Shown one piece after another: positions 8,608 to 17,404 of a DNA stretch of 45,793 nucleotides (position 1 is its first letter; each line of letters begins with the position of its first letter). The stretch covers positions 1-45,793 of the forward strand of contig CALEFD010000075.1 of NCBI GenBank assembly GCA_937876995.1, in the 5' to 3' direction. The translations under genes and the position numbers were made by a program. The stretch comes from an uncultured Bacteroidales bacterium. GTDB taxonomy: Bacteria; Bacteroidota; Bacteroidia; Bacteroidales; Bacteroidaceae. Under the pieces are notes generated by a model. That model was not told where the DNA came from and did no database searches. It saw only the letters and a program-made list of their open reading frames with translations.

Positions 8608-10464
8608 ATGAATTCTGTTAATAAACGCAAGCTGACAGCAATCTTGTTTACCATCTTTTGGTTTACAGCGCTTATGGCTGCTCCCGCCAGACGCAATATT
8701 ATAACCGTTCCCCAGCCGGATGGTTCTATGCTTGAAGTTATATTAGTAGGAAATGAAAAATGCCATTACACCATAACCACAGATGGTATAATGGTTGCTG
8801 CCGATAGTACCAATACCTGGTATTATGCCATTGAAGATAGAGATGGTAAAATAGCAGCAAGCAACAGAATAGCCCACAACACGGCAGACAGAATTCAAAG
8901 CGAAATAAAGTTCCTAAACGGAATAGACCAAAATCGTTTAGTAGATTTGGTGCAGTCAGATTCTGGCATCAACACTTCTATACCCCAAACAAAGGTTTCA
9001 ATTCATGGACAGGGAATATATTCTACCACATCATTCCCTACAAAGGGTCAAGTTAATGGTTTGGTGTTACTGGTTGATTTTCCAGACAGGTCATTCTCAC
9101 TTGACAGCGATGCAATAAGAGAGAAATTCTACAACATGCTGAATCAGAAAGGTTATAAAGATTCCATATTGATAAACAATCAATTAATGCCTGGTGCTTA
9201 CGGTAGCGCAAGAGACTATTTTGAATCACAATCTTTTGGACAATTTACACCTACATTCGATGTAATAGGCCCCATAACAGCCAATAACGGTTATGCCTAC
9301 TACGGACAAAACGATTCGCATGGGCACGATGAAGTTTATGCAGCAGAAATGGTAAAAGAGATTGCAAAGAAAATATATAACAGCGGACAGGTAGATTTCT
9401 CCAAATACGACAACGACAACGATATGGAGATAGACTTTATCTATGTAATTTATGCAGGTAAGGGAGAAAACTACACCGGCGCAGATGAGAATACCATTTG
9501 GCCGCATCAGTGGTTCATGGAGACTCAGTTAGGCAATTATTGGACCGGAAGATATGCCTGTTCTTCTGAATTATTTATAGAAGAACGTACGCAACAGATA
9601 GACGGAATAGGCACCTTCTGCCACGAATTCTCCCACATTTTAGGATTACCTGATTTCTACCCCACAAACGCCAGCTCCGGAGGTAGCGCATCAACATTTA
9701 GAGAATGGAGCGTAATGGACTATGGTTGTTATGACAATTATGGCTTTACCCCTGTAGGTTACACAGCGTTAGAAAGATATTCTTTGGGTTGGATGAATGT
9801 AGTTGAAATAACATCTCCGGGTGAATATACACTGCCGGCCATCGACACAGCACAAATTGCATATCTACTGCCAAGCGATGAAAAGTTAAGTTACATACTA
9901 TTAGAAACGCACAATAAAGAGGGATGGTATCAATACCAACCGGCAGAGGGTTTGCTTATCACATCGGTAGATTACAATAGAAGTGTATGGAAAAACAATG
10001 CCGTAAACAACAATTTAAATGAACAGAGATATAAAGTAATTGCTGCCGACAACGATTATAGTGATTTTACCAAACAAGGTGATTTATTCCCTTACAACGG
10101 CAATGACAGTCTAACGTTATACAGCACTCCACAATCCATTACAGGATGCGGAATACCTATTGACATTCCTATAAAAAACATAAAATATAGTAATGGAATA
10201 ACCACATTCTCCATAATAGACAGAACAGAGACATCTGTATTACAGCCAAACTTGGTTACTGACAACGGTCTCTCTTATTCAATATGGGATAATAGAATTC
10301 AGTTGAATTCAGTAACAGAGACAAAAGCTGTGATATATGCAGTAACAGGCAGAATAGTAGAGAGCGTCACACTACAACCGGGCACGCCAACAAACATCAC
10401 ACTGCCGGAAAAAGGAATTTACTTATTGCGCTTCAACAATAGAGTAATCAAAATAACAAACTAA
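8608..10464 (+). CDS. Secreted M6-family metalloprotease with T9SS C-terminal sorting domain
   Basis: This 618-residue zinc protease is probably exported and carried across the outer membrane by Type IX secretion. A signal peptide is visible (WFTALMAAPA). The zinc site is HEFSHILGLPD: His339, Glu340, His343, with Asp349 as possible third ligand, as in M6/metzincin-like enzymes. The central segment (LVLLVDFPDRSF, DFIYVIYAGKGE, DYGCYDNYGFTPVGYTALERYSLGW) is typical of the M6 domain. The last ~60 residues (VIYAVTGRIVES..LPEKGIYLLRFNN) resemble a type A T9SS sorting domain; porQ in this window supports that route. A terminator follows at once. The substrate is unknown, and the sorting-domain call is by pattern only. 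Confidence 0.85.
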   Translation: MNSVNKRKLTAILFTIFWFTALMAAPARRNIITVPQPDGSMLEVILVGNEKCHYTITTDGIMVAADSTNTWYYAIEDRDGKIAASNRIAHNTADRIQSEIKFLNGIDQNRLVDLVQSDSGINTSIPQTKVSIHGQGIYSTTSFPTKGQVNGLVLLVDFPDRSFSLDSDAIREKFYNMLNQKGYKDSILINNQLMPGAYGSARDYFESQSFGQFTPTFDVIGPITANNGYAYYGQNDSHGHDEVYAAEMVKEIAKKIYNSGQVDFSKYDNDNDMEIDFIYVIYAGKGENYTGADENTIWPHQWFMETQLGNYWTGRYACSSELFIEERTQQIDGIGTFCHEFSHILGLPDFYPTNASSGGSASTFREWSVMDYGCYDNYGFTPVGYTALERYSLGWMNVVEITSPGEYTLPAIDTAQIAYLLPSDEKLSYILLETHNKEGWYQYQPAEGLLITSVDYNRSVWKNNAVNNNLNEQRYKVIAADNDYSDFTKQGDLFPYNGNDSLTLYSTPQSITGCGIPIDIPIKNIKYSNGITTFSIIDRTETSVLQPNLVTDNGLSYSIWDNRIQLNSVTETKAVIYAVTGRIVESVTLQPGTPTNITLPEKGIYLLRFNNRVIKITN

Positions 10465-10469
10465 CAAAT

Positions 10470-10503
10470 AAAGGATAGCAATTACAACCAACTGCTATCC
10501 TTT
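10470..10503. terminator. Intrinsic terminator between convergent protease and der genes
   Basis: The perfect 11-bp inverted repeat AAAGGATAGCA (10470-10480) and TGCTATCCTTT (10493-10503) encloses a 12-base loop. A T-rich run follows on the plus strand. Its position between convergent genes suggests it stops both, mainly the protease transcript. Confidence 0.85.
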
Positions 10504-10522
10504 CATTTTTATATAAAGTTCA

Positions 10523-11836
10523 CTACTTCTGTCTTATAAAGATATTTATGGGAGTTCCGGAGAAATTCCACTTCTCTCTGATTTTATTCTCAAGAAAACG
10601 CTTATACGGATCTTTCACATACTGTGGCAGGTTTGCAAAGAACACAAACGATGGTATTGACGGACCTTGCAACTGAGTACAATACTTGATTTTAATATAT
10701 TTACCCTTCATTGATGGTGGAGGATACGCCTCTATAAGCGGCAACATTTCTGCATTCAGTTTAGCTGTAGAGACACGCGCTGTTTTATGCATATAGGTCT
10801 CTTTTGCACACTCCAACACCTTTAAGATTCTCTGCTTTGATATTGCAGAAGTAAAGATTATAGGGAAATCTGTAAACGGAGCCAAACGTGAACGGATAGC
10901 CTCTTCGTAATTCTTCATTACTTTAGCGCAACGATCCTCTATTAAATCCCATTTATTGACTACAACCACCAAACCTTTTTGGTTCTTTACTACCAACGAC
11001 ACAATGTTCATATCCTGACTCTCTATACCACGAGTTGCATCGAGCATCAAGATACAGACATCAGAATTTTCTATGGCACGAATAGAACGCATCACAGAAT
11101 AGAACTCCAAATCGTCTTCTACCTTATTCTTCTTTCTTATACCGGCAGTATCTACCAAATAGAAATCAAAGCCAAACTTATCGTAACGGGTATAAACAGA
11201 ATCTCGAGTAGTACCTGCTATATCGGTAACAATATTTCTGTCTTCACCAATAAACGCATTTACTATTGAACTCTTACCTACATTTGGACGACCAACAACT
11301 GCAAATCTTGGTATATCATCTTCTAATACCACCTGGGTCTGTTTAGGAAGTTTAGAGACTACCAAGTCAAGCAAATCGCCTGTACCTGTTCCGTTTGCCG
11401 ATGATATTGTCATAGGATCGCCTAAGCCCAATGAATAGAACTCTGCCGCAGCATATTGCAATTCAAAAGTATCCATCTTGTTGGCTACCAATACAACCGG
11501 AGTCTTAGCACGACGCAGGATATCTGCTACTGCCAAATCTAAATCGGTAATACCTGTCTTTATATCTACAAGAAACAGGATAACATCAGCCTCTTCTATA
11601 GCTATGACAACCTGCTTGCGTATCTCTTCTTCAAATACGTCATCAGAATTCACTACCCAACCACCTGTATCTACTATTGAGAATTGGGCTTCACCCCATT
11701 CGCACTTTCCATACTGCCTGTCGCGGGTTGTTCCGGCTTCATCATCAACAATAGCCTGACGTGTCTGAGTCAGACGATTGAAGAGAGTGGATTTTCCCAC
11801 ATTGGGACGTCCTACTATTGCTACCAGGTTACTCAT
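10523..11836 (-). CDS. der: GTPase Der (EngA), 50S ribosome assembly
   Basis: Der is an essential tandem GTPase needed for late 50S subunit maturation. The 437 residues show two complete G domains. The first starts with GRPNVGKST at 9-17 and has DTGG and NKMD. The second starts with GRPNVGKSS near residue 182 and has DTAG and NKWD. The KH-like C-terminal domain ends SGTPINIFIRQK. Length fits the family. It is the last gene of a minus-strand cluster after era (20-base gap), which also contains rpmF and yceD. Confidence 0.98.
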   Translation of the reverse strand: MSNLVAIVGRPNVGKSTLFNRLTQTRQAIVDDEAGTTRDRQYGKCEWGEAQFSIVDTGGWVVNSDDVFEEEIRKQVVIAIEEADVILFLVDIKTGITDLDLAVADILRRAKTPVVLVANKMDTFELQYAAAEFYSLGLGDPMTISSANGTGTGDLLDLVVSKLPKQTQVVLEDDIPRFAVVGRPNVGKSSIVNAFIGEDRNIVTDIAGTTRDSVYTRYDKFGFDFYLVDTAGIRKKNKVEDDLEFYSVMRSIRAIENSDVCILMLDATRGIESQDMNIVSLVVKNQKGLVVVVNKWDLIEDRCAKVMKNYEEAIRSRLAPFTDFPIIFTSAISKQRILKVLECAKETYMHKTARVSTAKLNAEMLPLIEAYPPPSMKGKYIKIKYCTQLQGPSIPSFVFFANLPQYVKDPYKRFLENKIREKWNFSGTPINIFIRQK

Positions 11837-11856
11837 ACTGATATTATTTATAAGAG

Positions 11857-12738
11857 TTAATCTTGCTTATAACCAAAGTTTCTTAATTCTCTTGACGAAC
11901 TACGCCAGTCCTTATCAACTTTTACCAATATCTCCATAAAGATCTTCTTACCAAAGAACTTTTCCAAATCCTTGCGAGCCTCTACAGCAACCTTTTTCAG
12001 AGCAGAACCTTCGTGTCCAATAAGTATGCCTTTCTGCGATTCACGTTCCACATAAATAACACAACTTATCAAGATTCTAGATTTATTCTCCTTAAACTGA
12101 TCTACTGTAACTTCTACTGAATAAGGAACCTCTTTGTCATAATTCAGAAGAATCTTCTCTCTAACTATTTCCGATACAAAGAAACGCGCCGGTTTATCTG
12201 TTAACTGGTCTTTGTCAAAATACGGAGGCGATGGAGGTAACAGTTCGTTGATTCGCTTTAACAGAATGTCGGCATTGAACTTATTTGTAGCCGACACAGG
12301 AATTATTTCTGCTTCCGGGAGTCGTTCATGCCAAGCCTCTACCAACTGTACTAACGATTCTTGGTTGGTTAAATCTATTTTGTTGATAACAACCAATACA
12401 GGAACCTTCAGTTTTGAAACCTTATCCAAAAACTCTTGATTCTTGTCGAACTTTTCTACTACGTCTGTCATATATATCAAGACGTCGGCATCGACCAATG
12501 CCGATTCCGAGAACGCCAACATAGACTCTTGCAGTTTATAATTCGGTTTTAGCACACCGGGTGTGTCCGAGAATACAATCTGCGAATCCTCGGTATTCAC
12601 TATACCCATTATTCTGTGGCGAGTAGTTTGCGCCTTGAATGTGGCAATAGAGATATGTTCTCCTACCAATAGATTCATCAATGTTGATTTACCTACGTTA
12701 GGATTACCTACTATGTTTACGAAACCGGCTTTATGCAT
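11857..12738 (-). CDS. era: GTPase Era, 30S ribosome assembly
   Basis: Era binds the 3' end of 16S rRNA and aids 30S maturation. The 293-residue protein has an N-terminal G domain (GNPNVGKST at 11-19, DTPG, NKID). Its C-terminal type II KH domain includes GILIGHEGSALKKVAVEARKDLE. It lies directly upstream of der. A strong terminator separates it from rpmF, and no promoter match was found in the 30 bases left. It may therefore depend on read-through or on a promoter I cannot recognise. Confidence 0.97.
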   Translation of the reverse strand: MHKAGFVNIVGNPNVGKSTLMNLLVGEHISIATFKAQTTRHRIMGIVNTEDSQIVFSDTPGVLKPNYKLQESMLAFSESALVDADVLIYMTDVVEKFDKNQEFLDKVSKLKVPVLVVINKIDLTNQESLVQLVEAWHERLPEAEIIPVSATNKFNADILLKRINELLPPSPPYFDKDQLTDKPARFFVSEIVREKILLNYDKEVPYSVEVTVDQFKENKSRILISCVIYVERESQKGILIGHEGSALKKVAVEARKDLEKFFGKKIFMEILVKVDKDWRSSSRELRNFGYKQD

Positions 12739-12761
12739 AAGTAAGGGTTTTTGTATAAATC

Positions 12762-12791
12762 GAAAAAAAACGCATCCGTTTGAGATGCGTT
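12762..12791 (-). terminator. Intrinsic terminator after rpmF
   Basis: Read on the minus strand, the stem AACGCATC (12791-12784) and GATGCGTT (12776-12769) has a 7-base loop. It is followed by a run of eight T (12770-12763). It ends or attenuates the yceD-rpmF transcript before era. Confidence 0.85.
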
Positions 12792-12803
12792 CTCTTAAGT
12801 TCG

Positions 12804-12992
12804 TTATTCAGCTGCAGCCTCTTTTACAACTGCTAATTTACCTCTGTAATAACCGCACTCACCGCATACTGTGTGATAAACGTGCCAAGCGCCGCAGTTT
12901 GGACAAATAGCCAATGTAGGAGCAACTGCCTTGTCATGAGTTCTTCTCTTAGCTGTTCTTGTTTTAGACTGCCTTCTTTTAGGATGTGCCAT
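12804..12992 (-). CDS. rpmF: 50S ribosomal protein L32
   Basis: This is a structural protein of the large ribosomal subunit. The 62 residues start with MAHPKRRQSKTRTAKRR, the usual L32 N-terminus. They carry a four-cysteine zinc ribbon (Cys30, Cys33, Cys43, Cys46), so this is the zinc-dependent form. It follows yceD by 12 bases, a near-universal pairing, and is followed by a terminator. Confidence 0.98.
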   Translation of the reverse strand: MAHPKRRQSKTRTAKRRTHDKAVAPTLAICPNCGAWHVYHTVCGECGYYRGKLAVVKEAAAE

Positions 12993-13004
12993 CTTACTTA
13001 ATTT

Positions 13005-13553
13005 TTAATCGTTATTTATTTCTATTATTTTCTTCAATTCATTCCAACGTGGGTCTATTTCTCCCGATTCCATACCTGAATCTTCAGAATCGTCTGCTAC
13101 CTCGTCTATAAGATGTTCACTTAGTTTGCTCATCATCTCCCTATTACACTTACCAGGTGCGTGAACTTTCTTTAAAGGCAACGACAATACTATGAATTCA
13201 TAGATATACCAAGCTACATTCACTGTCCCGTCTTCTTCCGGCACAATTAAAATTTCGCCATCATCGTCAAAATCTTCACCCAACTTGATTTTTAAATTTC
13301 CGGTAGTCTCTATTGGAAGTGACAAATCATCAAGACAACGATCACAACTTACAATAGCATTACCTTCCAATTCAAAATCCAGATTAAACAGGTTGGCTTC
13401 CTTAGTAACTGTTAACTGAACATTAACGTTACCTTTCTGTACATCTTCTCCCTCTACTAAAGCAAAAAAGTCATTTCCTACAACCCAATTATATGTTGCA
13501 GATTCCTCATTCAGCCCCTTCAGTTCGACTTTATATGTACCTAACCTACCCAT
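13005..13553 (-). CDS. yceD: YceD/DUF177 family protein (rRNA accumulation)
   Basis: The family is linked to 23S rRNA accumulation and is nearly always found next to rpmF. The 182-residue acidic protein has the DUF177 core: VSCDRCLDDLSLPIE followed by the GEDFDDDGEILIVPEEDG stretch and a conserved LPLKKVH..CN segment. The C-terminus is Asp/Glu/Ser-rich. The single CxxC and the later Cys in the GKCN segment match the Cys pattern of the family. It is first in its operon, with a -7 box 20 bases upstream of the ATG. Confidence 0.88.
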   Translation of the reverse strand: MGRLGTYKVELKGLNEESATYNWVVGNDFFALVEGEDVQKGNVNVQLTVTKEANLFNLDFELEGNAIVSCDRCLDDLSLPIETTGNLKIKLGEDFDDDGEILIVPEEDGTVNVAWYIYEFIVLSLPLKKVHAPGKCNREMMSKLSEHLIDEVADDSEDSGMESGEIDPRWNELKKIIEINND

Positions 13554-13572
13554 TTAAACAATTTTCGGAGCG

Positions 13573-13580
13573 CAAAGATA
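13573..13580 (-). promoter_or_regulatory. -7 box in front of yceD-rpmF
   Basis: TATCTTTG on the minus strand matches TAnnTTTG. No good TTTG -33 element was found at the expected distance. The ATG at 13553 is 20 bases downstream. Confidence 0.45.
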
Positions 13581-13655
13581 CAAACATTATTTGTTTTTAA
13601 GAGCATTGGAATGAAAAAATTACATAATTATTTCATTCATTGCTATGTTTATTTA

Positions 13656-14804
13656 TTATTTAAGTTCTATACGGAAGGTAGTTCCATTGCCCGGTTCGGA
13701 CTTTTTTACATATATTTTTCCGTTGTGATACTCTTCTATTATGCGTTTTGCCAAAGAGAGCCCCAATCCCCAGCCACGTTTTTTAGTAGTAAAGCCGGGA
13801 TTGAAAACAGATTTATAAAGATTCTTTGAAATTCCCTTACCTGTATCTGTAACCTCTATTGCAACCACATCGTCATCTCTAAAGAGATTGATAGTAAGAA
13901 TTCCCTGACCATCCATTGCATCTACAGCATTTTTACAAAGATTCTCTATAACCCATTCAAACAAAGAGGCATTAACTGCCGCATTAAGCGGTGGGTCGGG
14001 AAAATTCTTCACAAACTGAACGCTATTAGGTGTACGTCTTTCCATATATGCCACTACCCTATCAAGAACCATCACCATATCTTCTTGAACAGGCGCAGGC
14101 ATTGAACCTATTTTAGAGAATCTTTCCGCTATCATCTGAAGACGATTAACATCTTTTTCCATCTCTAAAATCAGCGCATCACTATATTTATCCTTCAACA
14201 GTTCTATCCACGCTATGAGTGAAGAGATAGGAGTTCCTAATTGATGAGCTGTCTCCTTAGACAAACCCACCCACACTCTATTCTGTTCTGTCTTTTTAAA
14301 ACTAAGCAGTGCAAAAATCGCTATAAGCACAAATATCAGCACTACACCTAACTGGATATATGGAAATATTGTCAAACGATTAATCAAAACTGATTCGCCA
14401 TAACAAACCTCTGTATAACTATCCTGATTGCCATCTTCGTGATATAGTCTTATTGAATTACCATTACCACGCATTGCATCTACATATTGTTTCAAATATC
14501 TCAAAGTATCCTGCTTGGGAATCTCTAAATTAAGATAGCTTGTTATATTGTCATTTTTATCCAATATTACTACCGGAATAGTATTATTGCTGGATATCAC
14601 TTCCAGCACCAAACTTAAATCGGTATTTTCATCGGCATTATTAAAGGTTCTGTATGCTTCTGCAAAAACCTCCATTTTATTTCTTTCCTCACGTTCCAGA
14701 TCTCTAACTAAACTATGAGAGACCAACAACGACGAGATAGCAATAATTACCGCTACCACTATCAATATTGTTCTGATATGCTTAAATTCCTTAATTCTGC
14801 CCAT
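13656..14804 (-). CDS. Membrane sensor histidine kinase (orphan)
   Basis: This 382-residue two-component sensor has a transmembrane helix at about 11-30 and an extracytoplasmic domain of about 115 residues. A second helix lies at about 149-169. The phosphoacceptor segment is KETAHQLGTPISSL with His187; the HQLGTP form is common in Bacteroidetes kinases. The HATPase domain has an N box (NLCKNAVDAMDG), G1 (DTGKGIS) and G2 (GWGLGLSLAKRII). No response regulator gene lies nearby, so its partner is elsewhere. It sits 76 bases downstream of tatD. The signal it senses cannot be inferred. Confidence 0.93.
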   Translation of the reverse strand: MGRIKEFKHIRTILIVVAVIIAISSLLVSHSLVRDLEREERNKMEVFAEAYRTFNNADENTDLSLVLEVISSNNTIPVVILDKNDNITSYLNLEIPKQDTLRYLKQYVDAMRGNGNSIRLYHEDGNQDSYTEVCYGESVLINRLTIFPYIQLGVVLIFVLIAIFALLSFKKTEQNRVWVGLSKETAHQLGTPISSLIAWIELLKDKYSDALILEMEKDVNRLQMIAERFSKIGSMPAPVQEDMVMVLDRVVAYMERRTPNSVQFVKNFPDPPLNAAVNASLFEWVIENLCKNAVDAMDGQGILTINLFRDDDVVAIEVTDTGKGISKNLYKSVFNPGFTTKKRGWGLGLSLAKRIIEEYHNGKIYVKKSEPGNGTTFRIELK

Positions 14805-14880
14805 GTTATTAACTGTTACACATCCTTATAAACGATAAAAATCGTCTATTATTGTTTTATCAACAATGAGCTTCTTTTTT

Positions 14881-15669
14881 CTAACAGAACAAAGACTCTG
14901 CGTTTATTGCTGTGGCAGTAGCAATCTCTTCAGATGAACAAGAATATATCTGCGCCAAACAATCTACTACCTTTTCAAGATACGATGGCTCATTTCTCTT
15001 TCCTCTGTATGGCACAGGAGGCAGATATGGAGCGTCTGTTTCAAGCACAATTCTTTTTAAAGGTATAGTTTTAAGAGCTTCCGGAAGAGGACTCTTTTTA
15101 TAAGTCACTGTACCACCTATTCCCAACAAAAAACCGGGATACTCCAATAATCTGCAGGCCTCTTCTGCAGTACCGGAAAAGCAGTGAAAAATACCTCTTA
15201 AATTTGTATCTCTATACCTATCCATCACATCGCACAATGGCTGAAAAGCAGAACGAGAATGTACTACAAGTGGCAAATCATATTCCAACGCCCATTCTAT
15301 TTGACTTTCAAATGCATCAATCTGTTCTTTCAGTTTTGTATCATCCCAATATAAATCCAGCCCTGTTTCTCCTATACCCACAAAACGATTACCACCTTTT
15401 TTTCTATCGTTATCCAAAAGCTCCTTTAGCGCAGATAACTGCAACTTATAATCATCTTCCAGATCTGTAGGATGAAGCCCCATCATAGGAAAACATAAAT
15501 CGGGATAGCTATTGCATACAGAAAGCATTGCTGAAACACTCTCTGTATTTATATTTGGAAGAAACAGTTTATATATACCGACAGACCTGGCACGTTCTAT
15601 CACATCAGCCAGGTCTTCGTTAAACTCTTCTACATAAATATGCGTATGTGTATCAATTATCTTTTTCAC
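14881..15669 (-). CDS. tatD: TatD-family metal-dependent hydrolase (DNase)
   Basis: This is an amidohydrolase-fold nuclease, related to E. coli TatD/YcfH, expected in the cytoplasm. The 262-residue protein shows the metal-binding HxH in DTHTHIY (His8, His10), GIGETGLDLYWD, VVHSR, IFHCFSG and LETDAPYLPP. All are family motifs holding the two-metal site. Its start overlaps the end of the upstream conserved unknown gene by 17 bases, so the two are likely translationally coupled. Substrate specificity (DNA, possibly damaged ends) is inferred from the family only. Confidence 0.93.
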   Translation of the reverse strand: MKKIIDTHTHIYVEEFNEDLADVIERARSVGIYKLFLPNINTESVSAMLSVCNSYPDLCFPMMGLHPTDLEDDYKLQLSALKELLDNDRKKGGNRFVGIGETGLDLYWDDTKLKEQIDAFESQIEWALEYDLPLVVHSRSAFQPLCDVMDRYRDTNLRGIFHCFSGTAEEACRLLEYPGFLLGIGGTVTYKKSPLPEALKTIPLKRIVLETDAPYLPPVPYRGKRNEPSYLEKVVDCLAQIYSCSSEEIATATAINAESLFC

Positions 15670-16354
15670 CTTTTCTATAATAATATATCACCCCATACTC
15701 TTCGCAAGCCTTAATTTTTGCATCACCCTCTAAATCTGAGAAGAACCCTTCTATAGAGTTCCAAACATCTAAAATTATTTCATCAACTTGCGGGCGCAAT
15801 AGAGTGACTACAGTAAGACATTCATCTGTTGTCTGCTTCAATGAGGTCTGTTTCTTATACTGTTCTTTAAACAATTCATAATGAACAGAGACCTTACCTA
15901 TAGTAGGATTATAAATAGGGATACCACCTTTTGCAGTACGTTGTTGTTCTCCCTTTATTACATTCTCACCCCAACGCAAAACAGATGCTTCGCTTGACAA
16001 ATCGGGATTCTCTCCACAATCCTCGGGAAGCGCATAATACGCCCTCTCCGTCTTTTTTATCTCTCCACGCTTTACAGAGAGATTGAAGACAGTTATAAAA
16101 TGCGATACATACATTCTGGCATTTCGCAGTTTATTCTGATAAGCATCAGACTTAGAGAAGGCAATTTGTTCTTCTAAGGATTTATTATATCTGTTAGACA
16201 ACTCTTTAAATTGGACCAATACTCTCTCTGCATTCGAAAGCAATTCAGGTGGTAAAACCGGCCTATAATACAAGCTGTTACGCATTGTCTGCACAGCTTT
16301 CTCAAGAGATCTTATTCTTGCTTTATCTGTATTTGGCAATCTTCTATATGGCAT
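15653..16354 (-). CDS. Conserved hypothetical protein, cytoplasmic
   Basis: I do not recognise a named family. The 233-residue protein has no signal peptide or membrane segment and is rich in charged residues. It starts with MPYRRLPNTDKARIRSLEKA. The first ~110 residues look largely helical, including LPPELLSNAERVLVQFKELSNRY and FSKSDAYQNKLRNARMYVSHF. A GGIPIYNPTIGKVSVHYELFKEQYK segment lies in the middle, and the C-terminus ends KACEEYGVIYYYRKGEKDN. It lies 6 bases after the polyprenyl synthetase and overlaps tatD by 17 bases, so it is a genuine expressed gene of this operon. Nothing in the sequence tells its function. Confidence 0.75.
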   Translation of the reverse strand: MPYRRLPNTDKARIRSLEKAVQTMRNSLYYRPVLPPELLSNAERVLVQFKELSNRYNKSLEEQIAFSKSDAYQNKLRNARMYVSHFITVFNLSVKRGEIKKTERAYYALPEDCGENPDLSSEASVLRWGENVIKGEQQRTAKGGIPIYNPTIGKVSVHYELFKEQYKKQTSLKQTTDECLTVVTLLRPQVDEIILDVWNSIEGFFSDLEGDAKIKACEEYGVIYYYRKGEKDN

Positions 16355-16360
16355 ATCCTC

Positions 16361-17344
16361 TTATAACACTCTATTCATCAACCCCAGCGCATACTCTCTC
16401 AACACATTTTTGCGATCTTCTGAAACAGACACCTTATTTAATAAAGACATAGCTTCATTAAACAATTCCTCTATTTTTGCCTCAGCCTTACTTTTTATAC
16501 CTACAGAATCATACACTGCTTTCACAGCCTCAATTTTGGCATCCACATCATCGCCTTCATATTGAGCCCATTTTGCTAAAACACCCTTCTCTTCTTCCGA
16601 CGCCAACAAACAGGTATTTATATACATATAGGTCTTTTTATTGCACACTATATCACCGCCTATACGCTTACCAAACACTTTAGCATCGCCATACACATCA
16701 AGCAGATCGTCCTGCAGTTGAAATGCCAATCCCAACTTTTCACCGAAAGAGTACAAAAGCGATGCGTCTTGTTCCGATGCACCTCCTAATAAAGCGCCCA
16801 TCTTCAAACATGCAGCCAACAGGATAGAGGTCTTTAAACGAATCATTTCTATATACTCAGATTCTGAAACATCACTGCGTGTTTCAAAATCCATATCAAA
16901 TTGTTGACCGTCTGTAATACCTATGAATGTATCGTTAGCTAAATCTAACACCTGCTTTAAATATATCGGGTTACACTTTGCCAAATACTGATATGCTAAC
17001 ACAAACATACCATCACCGGACAATATAGCTGTATTCTCATTCCATTTCTTATGCACAGTCAAAGAGCCACGTCTCATTTCAGCATTATCCATAACATCGT
17101 CGTGCAACAACGTAAAGTTATGGAACACCTCCATACCAACAGCCACATCATAAACACTCTTCACATCTTCTGCATACATATTATATGCCAAAACGAGCAA
17201 TGTTGGTCTAATTCTTTTTCCTCCTAACGATAACACATAACGTATAGGAGCATACAAATTATCCGGATTGTGCGAATAGTCTAAGTTCTGAAGATACTCT
17301 TCGAATGTCTGTTGTATTTGGTTTGCCGATATCATAAGCTGCAT
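16361..17344 (-). CDS. Polyprenyl diphosphate synthase
   Basis: This trans-isoprenyl diphosphate synthase condenses isopentenyl diphosphate units, likely for the quinone side chain or other long isoprenoids. In 327 residues the first Asp-rich motif is LLHDDVMDNAEMRRG and the second QLQDDLLDVYGD. GGKRIRP, the IPP-binding segment, lies near the N-terminus. Product chain length cannot be read reliably from sequence. An alternative start at Met4 would remove three residues. A terminator lies between it and tonB upstream. Isoprenoid precursor supply through ispH is encoded elsewhere in this window. Confidence 0.92.
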   Translation of the reverse strand: MQLMISANQIQQTFEEYLQNLDYSHNPDNLYAPIRYVLSLGGKRIRPTLLVLAYNMYAEDVKSVYDVAVGMEVFHNFTLLHDDVMDNAEMRRGSLTVHKKWNENTAILSGDGMFVLAYQYLAKCNPIYLKQVLDLANDTFIGITDGQQFDMDFETRSDVSESEYIEMIRLKTSILLAACLKMGALLGGASEQDASLLYSFGEKLGLAFQLQDDLLDVYGDAKVFGKRIGGDIVCNKKTYMYINTCLLASEEEKGVLAKWAQYEGDDVDAKIEAVKAVYDSVGIKSKAEAKIEELFNEAMSLLNKVSVSEDRKNVLREYALGLMNRVL

Positions 17345-17368
17345 TGAATATAATTTATATATAAGACA

Positions 17369-17391
17369 AAGAGGGGCTGTCCGCCCCTCTT
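17369..17391 (-). terminator. GC-rich hairpin after tonB
   Basis: A perfect 9-bp inverted repeat AAGAGGGGC (17369-17377) and GCCCCTCTT (17383-17391) has a 5-base loop. The T tract on the minus strand is short, so it may be a weak terminator or RNA-stabilising hairpin between tonB and the polyprenyl synthase gene. Confidence 0.6.
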
Positions 17392-17404
17392 CGATATTTT
17401 TTTA

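Noticed and set aside
14805..14880. Short inverted repeats between tatD and the histidine kinase as a terminator
   Set aside because: The stems are only 5-6 bp, AT-rich and without a convincing T run on the minus strand.
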